Positions 8,450-15,599 of a stretch of DNA of 56,153 nucleotides are shown one piece after another. The notes beneath the pieces were generated by a model that was not told the DNA's origin, did not search any database, and was given only the letters and a program-made list of their open reading frames with translations. The translations under genes and the position numbers were made by a program. The stretch covers positions 1 through 56,153 of the forward strand of contig NZ_MUKU01000033.1 in the NCBI RefSeq assembly GCF_002081825.1, written 5' to 3'. Each line of letters starts with the position of its first letter. Positions within the stretch are counted from its first letter, which is position 1. Source of the DNA: Chromobacterium haemolyticum (lineage in GTDB: Bacteria; Pseudomonadota; Gammaproteobacteria; Burkholderiales; Chromobacteriaceae).

Positions 8450-9649
8450 ATGGAAGCATTGTTGGAAAAGAGCGGCAGCAAGACCCCGTTGATCGCAGGC
8501 ATGAGCTTGATCTGGGCCGACTGGCTGAAAGAAGAAGACCTGCAGGACCTGGTGGAACACCCGCTGCTGCAAGCGCTGGAACGCAATGAGGCCAGCCTGG
8601 CCACCGTGCGCACCCTGCTGATTCAGCACAGCCATTACTCGCGCCACTTCACCCGCTATCTGTGCGCCTTGATGGGCCAACTGAGCGATCCGGCCGACGT
8701 GATGGCGCTGATGGAAAACATGCGCGAGGAAATGGGCGTGGACGGCGGCAGCGCCATCACCCACGCCGAAATGTTCCAGCGCACCTTGCGCGTGGTGGGC
8801 GCGGTGCCGGCCTCGCACGCGCCGCTGCCGCAGACCCTGGCGATGGTGGACACCATGATGGGCCACTGCCAGTCCTCGGACGCGTTGGCCGGCCTGGCCG
8901 CGATGTGCCTGGGCGCGGAAGCCATCGTGCCGTTGATCTACCGCCCCATCCTGCAAGCGCTGCAACACCACGGTTTTGGCGAGGACGCCACCGAGTTCTT
9001 CAGCCTGCACATCGAGGAAGACGAAGACCACGCGCTGACCATGCTGGCCATCATGCAGCGCCTGACCCTGGACCAGGACGCGCGCCGCGAGCAAGCCATC
9101 GCCGTGGGCCGCGAGCTGATCGCCCGCCGCGTGGCGATGTTCGACGCCATCTGGGCGCATTGCCAGGCGCAGCCGGCCGCCGCGCCCGCCGCGGCCCCGG
9201 CCGGCCATTTCTCCTCCGCCGATTTCTGGCGCGTGCCCAGCCAGTTGCAGGCCCAGTTGCCGGCGCGGCTGAGCCACGAGCAGGTGATGGCAGCCAGCCA
9301 GGGCGGCGACCAGGCCTTCTCCTCCGAGCGCAAGCACAAGGTGCACATCGTCGATCTGCCCAGCCGCACCATCAGCCTGACCATAGGCCGGCTGGAAGAG
9401 GGCGAGTCCACCCGCCTGCACCGCCACAACTACGAGACGGTGATCTACGTCACCCAGGGTCAGGGCTATTCCCGCATTGGCGACCGCCAGGTGCCGTGGC
9501 GCGCCGGCGACGCCATCTACGTGCCGGTTTGGGCCGAGCACCAGCACGTCAATACCGGCGCGGAGGAGTGCGTCTACCTGGCCTGCGAGAACGCGCCCTT
9601 GTTGCAGAACCTGGGCGGCATCGCGCTGCGCGAGGAACTGAGCGCCTGA
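8450..9649 (+). CDS. Haem-oxygenase-like diiron oxidase fused to a cupin domain
   Basis: A 399-residue two-domain protein. Residues about 1-240 are an HDO-type helical bundle with candidate iron ligands E93/E94, H105, E157 and the H187-x3-D191-x2-H194 motif. Residues about 260-399 are a cupin with HRHNYET (about 324-330) and EHQHVN (about 364-369). The same HDO-plus-cupin order occurs in SznF, which N-hydroxylates a guanidine and rearranges it to an N-nitrosourea; SznF also has an N-terminal dimerisation domain not seen here. The ATG at 8450 is preferred to 8444 and to the frame start at 8360 because GGGAG lies 6 bases before it. N-oxidation or oxidative C-C chemistry on an anthranilate-derived intermediate is an inference. 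The first-helix ligand is unclear (H60/H62/H66 rather than an obvious Glu). Confidence 0.75.
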   Translation: MEALLEKSGSKTPLIAGMSLIWADWLKEEDLQDLVEHPLLQALERNEASLATVRTLLIQHSHYSRHFTRYLCALMGQLSDPADVMALMENMREEMGVDGGSAITHAEMFQRTLRVVGAVPASHAPLPQTLAMVDTMMGHCQSSDALAGLAAMCLGAEAIVPLIYRPILQALQHHGFGEDATEFFSLHIEEDEDHALTMLAIMQRLTLDQDARREQAIAVGRELIARRVAMFDAIWAHCQAQPAAAPAAAPAGHFSSADFWRVPSQLQAQLPARLSHEQVMAASQGGDQAFSSERKHKVHIVDLPSRTISLTIGRLEEGESTRLHRHNYETVIYVTQGQGYSRIGDRQVPWRAGDAIYVPVWAEHQHVNTGAEECVYLACENAPLLQNLGGIALREELSA

Positions 9650-9683
9650 AGCCCGGCCGCGTCTCCCGCCCCTGGGCGGCGCG

Positions 9684-9731
9684 GCCCGCCAGCCTTGCCC
9701 GGCGCAAGCGGCCCTTGTCGGGCGGGCTTTT
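9684..9731 (+). terminator. Possible terminator after the HDO-cupin gene
   Basis: GCCCGCC (9684-9690) pairs with GGCGGGC (9721-9727), directly followed by TTTT. The loop is long and may hold a second small stem. It may split the cluster into two transcripts, or act as an attenuator before the DAHP synthase fusion. Confidence 0.4.
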
Positions 9732-9761
9732 CCCAATCAGCACCCGATAAACGAGATCCCG

Positions 9762-12527
9762 ATGCTGACACTATCCAAAGCCTGGAGCCCAAGCAGCTGG
9801 CAGGCGAAACCGCACACGCAAATGCCTGATTACGACGACGGCGCCGCGCTGCATGCCGTGCTGTCGCGTCTGAGCGCCTATCCCAACCTAGTGCCCTCCG
9901 CCGAAATCCGCCGGCTGCGCGCCGCGCTGGCCGGCGTGGCGAGGGGCGAGGGTTTCGTCATCCAGGCCGGCGACTGCGCCGAGCGCTTCGCCGGCCTGCG
10001 GCCGGACGTGCTGGGCGGCCACTACCGCCTGCTGGAGCGTATGGCCGCGGACCTGGGCCAGGCGCTGCAACGCCCGGTGCTGCGCATCGGCCGCATCGCC
10101 GGCCAGTACGCCAAGCCGCGCAGCCAGCCGCAGGAAGCGCTGGGCGGATTGAGCCTGCCCAGCTACCGCGGCGACATCATCAACGGCGTGGAATTCGCCG
10201 CCGCCGCGCGCGCCCACGACCCGCAGCGGCTGGAATCCGCTTACTTCCACGCCGCCGCCAGCCTCAACTACCTGCGCGGCCTGGACCGCGAGGCCGCGCC
10301 GCGCGACAGCGGCTACTACGTTAGCCACGAGGCGCTGCTGCTGCCCTATGAACAGGCCCAACTGCAACAGGACGAGCGGGGCGACTGGTATTGCGGCTCC
10401 GGCCACTTCCTGTGGGTGGGCGAACGAACCCGCCAACTGGACGGCGCGCACGTGGAATTCCTGCGCGGCGTGAACAACCCCGTGGGCGTCAAAGTGGGTC
10501 CCGGCATGGCGCGCGACGAACTGCTGCGTCTGATCGACGCGCTGAACCCGGACAACGAGGCCGGCCGGCTGACCCTGATCACCCGCTTCGGCGCGGCTCA
10601 CATCCAGCGCCTGCCGGAACTGCTGAACGCGGTGCGCGCCGAAGGCCGCCACGTGTTGTGGCTGTGCGACCCGATGCACGGCAACGGGGTACAGGCCGCC
10701 AACGGCGTGAAGACCCGGCGCTATGAAGACATCCTGGCCGAGGTGGAGGCCTTCCTCGCCGCCCACCGCGACTGCGGCAGCCACGCCGGCGGCGTGCACC
10801 TGGAATTGAGCGCCCAGGACGTCACCGAATGCCTGGGCGGACCGGAGGCGCTGGCCGAGGAAGACCTGGGCCGCGCCTATCACAGCAGCTGCGACCCGCG
10901 GCTCAACCCACGCCAGGCGCTGGCCCTGACCGATCGCTTGATCGCCGCGTTGACCCAGCCCTCCGGCGCGGCGGCGAGGCCGGCGCCGGACGCCGCCGCC
11001 CCGGAACCGCTGATCAATCTGGCCGAGCGCCTGGCCGCCAGCCGGCCGGACAGCGACCGGCTCTGCTTTGTCGGCCCCGGCTTCAGCCTCAGCTACCGCC
11101 AGCTCAACCGCGCGGTGCGCCGCCAGGCCGCCTGGCTGCAAACCGAAGGCGTGGCCGCCGGCGAGCGCGTGCTGATTGCCCTGGACGACGGCCCGGAGCT
11201 GGCGGTGGCTTTCTACGCCGCGCTGGCGGTGGGCGCTTTGCCGGTGGTGGCCAATCCGCGGCTGGACGCCGCCTCGCTGCACCATCTGCTGGCCGACGCC
11301 GCCCCGGCGCTGTGCCTGGGCCAGTCCTCGCAGATCGCGGTGTGGCCGGCCGCGGCCAAGCTGCGGCTGCTGGACGCCGGCGCTCACCTGGAATGGCTGG
11401 CCGGCGACAGCGCCGACGACGATTGGGACGATTTCGCGCGCCAGCCGGAAGACGCGCCGGCGCTGATCCAGTACACCTCCGGCAGCACCGGCCAGGCCAA
11501 GGGCGTGGTGCACAGCGCCCGCTCCATGCTGGCGGTGTGCTCGCACTTCGCCGCCGGCCAACTGCGGCTGGGCGCGGACGACGTGCTGTACTCGGCGCCC
11601 AAATCCTTCTTTGGCTACGGGATGGGCAACAGCCTGTTCTTCCCGCTGTATCTGGGCGCTTGCGGCGTGCTGGACGGCGCCTGGCCGTCGGCCGAACGCG
11701 TGGCCGGCGTGCTGCGTCAGTTCCGCCCCACCGTGCTGTTCGCCGTGCCCACTCTGTACCGGCTGCTGCTGGAACACGGCCTGGAGCCGTCCGACGTGGC
11801 GATCCGGCTGGCCTTCTCCGCCGGGGCTCCGCTGTCCGCCCCCTTGGCGCGGCGCTGGCGTCAGCGTTTCGGCTTTGATCTGCACGATGGCATCGGCGCC
11901 ACCGAAATGTGCCATGTGTTCGCCACCAGCTACCCGGACGCGCTGCGCTCCGGCAGCGTTGGCCGCATGTTGCCGGGCTGGGAGGCGCGCATCGTCGACG
12001 CCGACGGCCGGGACGCGCCGGCCGGCGAATGCGGGGTGCTGCTGGTCAAGGCGCCCAGCCGCGCGCTGGGCTACTGGCGGCGTCCGCAGGAAGAACAGGA
12101 GCGTTTCCAGGACGGCTGGTATCGCACCGGCGACCTGTTCAGCCGCGACGAGCACGGCTATCTGAGTTTCCACGGCCGCGAGGACGACCGCTTCAAGGTG
12201 TTCGGCCGCTGGGTGGTGCCGGTGGAAATCGAAAACCTGCTGGCCGCGTTGTTGCCGGAACTGGGCGACGCCTATGTGGTGGCCGCGCCGGACCGCGACG
12301 GCGAAGCCCGCCCGGCGCTGATTCTGCGCGCCGGCGACGACAGCGAGGCGCTGGTACGCCTGGTGCACGCCACGCTGGAAGCCCATCTGGAAAGCTATAA
12401 GCGTCCGGCGCTGGTGCTGGCGCTGGAGGAGATTCCGCTGAACAAGAACGGCAAGCCGGACCGGCGTGCGATGGCGCAGCTGGCCGCCCGGGAACAGGCG
12501 GAGCGCAAGGAGGAAAAAGTATGCTGA
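9762..12527 (+). CDS. Class II DAHP synthase fused to a benzoate/anthranilate-type CoA ligase
   Basis: A 921-residue bifunctional protein. Residues about 1-398 are a class II (PhzC/plant-type) DAHP synthase: FVIQAGDCAERF (about 65), RIGRIAGQYAKPRS (about 107), GVNNPVGVKVGP (about 236) and CDPMHGNG (about 304). It would condense PEP and erythrose-4-phosphate, opening the shikimate route. After an Ala/Pro linker, about 415-921 is a complete AMP-forming ligase with P-loop YTSGSTGQAKGVVH, GIGATEMCHVFATS, YRTGDLF and the catalytic Lys in NKNGKPDRR. SAPKSFFGYGMGNSLFFPL is diagnostic of the benzoate-/2-aminobenzoate-CoA ligase family. The fusion joins the first and last steps of anthraniloyl-CoA synthesis. 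The next gene overlaps it by 7 bases. There is no frameshift; both domains are full length. Confidence 0.85.
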   Translation: MLTLSKAWSPSSWQAKPHTQMPDYDDGAALHAVLSRLSAYPNLVPSAEIRRLRAALAGVARGEGFVIQAGDCAERFAGLRPDVLGGHYRLLERMAADLGQALQRPVLRIGRIAGQYAKPRSQPQEALGGLSLPSYRGDIINGVEFAAAARAHDPQRLESAYFHAAASLNYLRGLDREAAPRDSGYYVSHEALLLPYEQAQLQQDERGDWYCGSGHFLWVGERTRQLDGAHVEFLRGVNNPVGVKVGPGMARDELLRLIDALNPDNEAGRLTLITRFGAAHIQRLPELLNAVRAEGRHVLWLCDPMHGNGVQAANGVKTRRYEDILAEVEAFLAAHRDCGSHAGGVHLELSAQDVTECLGGPEALAEEDLGRAYHSSCDPRLNPRQALALTDRLIAALTQPSGAAARPAPDAAAPEPLINLAERLAASRPDSDRLCFVGPGFSLSYRQLNRAVRRQAAWLQTEGVAAGERVLIALDDGPELAVAFYAALAVGALPVVANPRLDAASLHHLLADAAPALCLGQSSQIAVWPAAAKLRLLDAGAHLEWLAGDSADDDWDDFARQPEDAPALIQYTSGSTGQAKGVVHSARSMLAVCSHFAAGQLRLGADDVLYSAPKSFFGYGMGNSLFFPLYLGACGVLDGAWPSAERVAGVLRQFRPTVLFAVPTLYRLLLEHGLEPSDVAIRLAFSAGAPLSAPLARRWRQRFGFDLHDGIGATEMCHVFATSYPDALRSGSVGRMLPGWEARIVDADGRDAPAGECGVLLVKAPSRALGYWRRPQEEQERFQDGWYRTGDLFSRDEHGYLSFHGREDDRFKVFGRWVVPVEIENLLAALLPELGDAYVVAAPDRDGEARPALILRAGDDSEALVRLVHATLEAHLESYKRPALVLALEEIPLNKNGKPDRRAMAQLAAREQAERKEEKVC

Positions 12528-14038
12528 GCGAAGAGGCGTTTCTGCGTTACGGCGACCACGGCTTCAGCCTGGCGCCGCTGTGGCGGACCCTGCCGCTGCC
12601 GGCGGGCGCGGACCCGCTGGCGCTGTACCAGGCGCTGGCCAACCAGGGCAGGGACTATCTGTTTGAAACCGGCCACTGGCGCTACGGCGAATTCCAGCGC
12701 GCCTATTCGGTGATCGGCCTGCCCTGCCGCGAGCGGGTGGAACTGGACGAAGGCCGGCTGCGCCATTGGCGCGACGGCCAACTGCTGCGCGAACTGGAGT
12801 GCGAGGACCCGCTGGCGGAGCTGGCCAGGCTGCGGCTGGGCTGGACCGCGCCGCATTTCAGCGCCTTGCCGCCGTTCTCCGGCGGCCTGTTCGGCTATTT
12901 CGGCTTTGAAACCACCCGTTTGATCGAGCCGCGGCTGCGCCGCCAGCCGCGCAAACCGTCAGGGCTGGCGCTGCCGGACGCGCTGCAATGGCTGAGCCTG
13001 GATTTGCTGGTGCTGGACCACCAGCAGGCCAGCGTCTACTGCATCGTCCACGAATCCACCGAGGCGACGGCCGCTTACGCGCGCGGCCAGCGGCGCTTGA
13101 GGGAGCTGTGCGAGCGCACCCGCGCGCTGCTGGCGGAACCGCCGGCGCCGCCGCCGGCGTTCGCCGCGGACGCGGCGGCGGACCCCGCGCTGAATCACGC
13201 TTTTTCGCGCGAGGACTTCCAGCGGGCGGTGGGCCGGATCAAGGACTACATCGCCGCCGGCGACGTGATGCAGGTGGTGCTGTCCCAGCGCATGAGCCAG
13301 CCCTTCGCCGCCGATGCGCCCACGCTGTACCGGGCTCTGTCCGGCCTGGGCGACACGCCTTACCGCTACCTGCTCAATCTGGGCGACGCCCAGATCGTCG
13401 GCGCCTCGCCGGAAATGCTGTTCCGCCAGCAAGACGAGCGGGTGACCAGCCGCCCGATGGCCGGCACCCGCCGCCGCGGCGCGGACGCGGCGGAAGACCA
13501 GGACCTGCGCCGCGAACTGCTGGCCGATCCCAAGGAAATCGCCGAGCACATGATGCTGGTGGACCTGGCGCGCAACGATCTGGGCCGGCTGGCCGAGCTG
13601 GGCAGCGTGCAGGTGGACGAGTTGCTGACCGTGGAGAACTTTTCCCACGTCATGCACATCGTCTCCACCGTGTCCGGCAAGCTGCCGCAACAGGCGCAGG
13701 CGCTGGACGTACTCAAGAGCACCTTCCCGGCCGGCACCCTCAGCGGCGCGTCCAAGGTGCGGGCGCTGGAAGTGATCGCCGAGCTGGAGCCGCATTCGCG
13801 CGGCGTCTACGGCGGCTCCATCGGCTACATCGGCTGGCGCGGCAACGCCGACCAGGCCATCACCATACGCACCGGCGTGCTGCAAGGCGGCCAACTGCAC
13901 GTGCAGGCCGGCGCCGGCGTGGTGCAGGACTCGCTGGCCGAGCGCGAATGGCAAGAGACCCTGGAAAAAAGCCGGCTGATGCTGCTGGCGGCCAAGCTGG
14001 CCGCGGCGGCGCGGCAAGAGGAGGCGGCATGCATTTGA
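12521..14038 (+). CDS. Anthranilate synthase component I (cluster paralogue, TrpE-like)
   Basis: A 505-residue chorismate-utilising enzyme. The C-terminal catalytic domain shows SPEMLF, RPMAGTRRRG, EHMMLVDLARND and TFPAGTLSGASKVRALE, as in anthranilate synthase I; GASK replaces the common GAPK. The N-terminal feedback-binding motif LLES of biosynthetic TrpE corresponds here to LFET (about 47-50), which could weaken tryptophan inhibition. With the adjacent glutamine amidotransferase it would turn chorismate into anthranilate. It overlaps the upstream fusion gene by 7 bases and the downstream component II gene by 10, so the three are translationally coupled. Aminodeoxychorismate or ADIC synthase activity is the main alternative. 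Confidence 0.82.
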   Translation: MLSEEAFLRYGDHGFSLAPLWRTLPLPAGADPLALYQALANQGRDYLFETGHWRYGEFQRAYSVIGLPCRERVELDEGRLRHWRDGQLLRELECEDPLAELARLRLGWTAPHFSALPPFSGGLFGYFGFETTRLIEPRLRRQPRKPSGLALPDALQWLSLDLLVLDHQQASVYCIVHESTEATAAYARGQRRLRELCERTRALLAEPPAPPPAFAADAAADPALNHAFSREDFQRAVGRIKDYIAAGDVMQVVLSQRMSQPFAADAPTLYRALSGLGDTPYRYLLNLGDAQIVGASPEMLFRQQDERVTSRPMAGTRRRGADAAEDQDLRRELLADPKEIAEHMMLVDLARNDLGRLAELGSVQVDELLTVENFSHVMHIVSTVSGKLPQQAQALDVLKSTFPAGTLSGASKVRALEVIAELEPHSRGVYGGSIGYIGWRGNADQAITIRTGVLQGGQLHVQAGAGVVQDSLAEREWQETLEKSRLMLLAAKLAAAARQEEAACI

Positions 14039-14637
14039 TGATCGATAACTACGATTCCTTCACCTACAACGTGGTGCAGTACCTGGGCATGCTGGGCGCG
14101 GACATCATGGTGAGGCGCAACGACGAGATCAGCCTGGAGGAGATAGAAGCGTTGCGGCCGCGCTCGCTGATCGTTTCGCCCGGACCCTGTTCGCCCGCCG
14201 AGGCCGGGGTGTCGCTGGCGGCGATTCGCCGCTTCGCCGGCCGCCTGCCCATCCTCGGCATCTGCCTGGGCCACCAGTGCATCGCCGCCGCCTTCGGCGC
14301 GCAAGTCCGCCGCGCCGACGAAGTGCTGCACGGCAAGGTGTCGCGCCTCCATCACGACGGCGAGGGCCTGTTCGAAGGCCTGGCCGACGGCCTCAAGGTG
14401 GCGCGCTACCACTCGCTGGTGGCGGACGCGCTGCCGGAGGAACTGGTCGCCACCGCCTGGGCGCTGCGCGCCGACGGCGGCCGGGGCGAGATCATGGCGC
14501 TGCGCCACCGCAGCTTGCCCATTCACGGCCTGCAATTCCATCCGGAATCGGTGCTGACCGAACAAGGGCTCAGCATGCTGGGCAATTATCTGCGGCTGGC
14601 GGAGCGCGCCGCGCAAGCGGAAGCCGAACCTATCTGA
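14029..14637 (+). CDS. Anthranilate synthase component II (TrpG-like amidotransferase)
   Basis: A 202-residue class I glutamine amidotransferase supplying ammonia to component I. It has DNYDSFTYN at the start, SPGPCSPAEAG (about 54), the nucleophile Cys in GICLGHQ (about 82) and the His/Glu pair in QFHPES (about 172). The ATG at 14029 overlaps the end of component I by 10 bases. PabA, the folate-route paralogue, cannot be excluded by motifs, but the neighbouring aryl-CoA ligase of the aminobenzoate type favours anthranilate as product. Confidence 0.87.
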   Translation: MHLMIDNYDSFTYNVVQYLGMLGADIMVRRNDEISLEEIEALRPRSLIVSPGPCSPAEAGVSLAAIRRFAGRLPILGICLGHQCIAAAFGAQVRRADEVLHGKVSRLHHDGEGLFEGLADGLKVARYHSLVADALPEELVATAWALRADGGRGEIMALRHRSLPIHGLQFHPESVLTEQGLSMLGNYLRLAERAAQAEAEPI

Positions 14638-14684
14638 CACGCGTAAGGGGCGGCCATGGCCGCCCACGCCAAGAAAGCGACAAG

Positions 14685-15113
14685 ATGCAAGATCCCCATT
14701 TTTCCAAGGCCTACCCGATCCGCTTCTCCCACTGCGATCCGGCCGGCATCGTTTACTTCCCGCAATACCTGGTGCTGAGCAACTGGCTGGTGGAAGACTG
14801 GTTCACCGAAGGGCTGGGCATCAGCTTCGCCGACTTCATCGGCCCGCGCCGGCTGGGCCTGCCCATCGTCAAGCTGGACTGCGAATTCCTGCGCCCGTCC
14901 CGCCAGGGCGATCAGCTGACGCTGCAACTGCGCGTGGCGCGGCTGGGCGGCAGCTCGCTGACCCTGGACATCGAAGGCCACGCCAACGGCGAACTGCGGC
15001 TGCGTTGCCGCCAGGTGCTGGTGCACACCTCGCTGGACAGCGGCGCCGCCATCGACGCCCCGGCCGACGTGCGCGCCGCCTTGAGCGGTTTGCTGGAGGA
15101 GGCGGCGGCATGA
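14685..15113 (+). CDS. 4-hydroxybenzoyl-CoA thioesterase-family protein
   Basis: A 142-residue hot-dog-fold thioesterase. FSHCDPAGIVYFPQY (about 14-28) is the 4HBT signature, with the catalytic Asp in HCDPAG. It would release a CoA thioester made by the ligase/epoxidase part of the cluster, or clear a dead-end aryl-CoA. The ATG at 14685 is the first in frame after the component II stop; the intergenic 47 bases carry no terminator. The stop overlaps the RidA-like start. From memory, thioesterase and Rid-family genes also sit together in 2-aminobenzoyl-CoA catabolic clusters, which supports the substrate assignment. Confidence 0.8.
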   Translation: MQDPHFSKAYPIRFSHCDPAGIVYFPQYLVLSNWLVEDWFTEGLGISFADFIGPRRLGLPIVKLDCEFLRPSRQGDQLTLQLRVARLGGSSLTLDIEGHANGELRLRCRQVLVHTSLDSGAAIDAPADVRAALSGLLEEAAA

Positions 15114-15502
15114 TGCAAATCCTGCAACCACCGGAATGGGCGCGCCCGCGCGGCTACGCCAACGGCATCGCCGCGCGCGGCACCCTGGTGTTCACCTCCG
15201 GCCAGCTGGGCTGGGACGCGGAAGAAAAGCTGGTGGGGCCGGGCTACGCCGAGCAGGCGATCCAGATCCTGAAGAACATCGTGGCGGTTCTGGCCGAGGC
15301 CGGCGCGCGGCCGGAGCATCTGGTGCGGTTGACCTGGTATGTGTCCGACCGCGACGCTTATTTCGCCGAGGCCCGGGAAGTGGGCCGCGCCTACCGGGAG
15401 CTGATCGGCCATTTCCCGGTGATGAGCGCGTTCCAGGTGGCGTCTTTGATGGTGCCGGGGGCCAAGGTGCAGATCGAGGCGACGGCGGTGATTCCGGATT
15501 GA
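15110..15502 (+). CDS. Rid-family (YjgF/YER057c/UK114) protein without the catalytic arginine
   Basis: A 130-residue protein starting at ATG 15110, overlapping the thioesterase stop by 4 bases. The fold markers TSGQLGWDAE (about 28-37), EAGARPEHLVRLTWYVSD and VPGAKVQIEA are clear. In RidA imine deaminases a conserved Arg sits in FPARS; here the equivalent is FPVMS (about 101-105), so Arg is replaced by Met. It is therefore unlikely to be a classical enamine/imine deaminase and more probably belongs to one of the Rid subgroups found in ring-cleavage and biosynthetic clusters, where the protein may act on an unstable enamine or ring-opened intermediate. It is the last gene of the run. Confidence 0.8.
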   Translation: MMQILQPPEWARPRGYANGIAARGTLVFTSGQLGWDAEEKLVGPGYAEQAIQILKNIVAVLAEAGARPEHLVRLTWYVSDRDAYFAEAREVGRAYRELIGHFPVMSAFQVASLMVPGAKVQIEATAVIPD

Positions 15503-15550
15503 GGCTTACTGGGTCGGGCGGGGCCCTTGGGCGACGCCCGCCAAGCCCCG

Positions 15551-15599
15551 CCGTTTTCAACGCCGTATCGACGACGCGCGGCAGATCGTAAACAGGTTC
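15551..15599 (+). repeat. Truncated MITE-like element (right half only)
   Basis: About 50 bases match the right half of the 140-bp element (TTTCAACGCCGTATCG, then GCAGATCGTAAACAGGTTC). The left half is missing. Its right flank TCA (15600-15602) is the complement of the TGA stop of the MocR gene. Confidence 0.65.
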
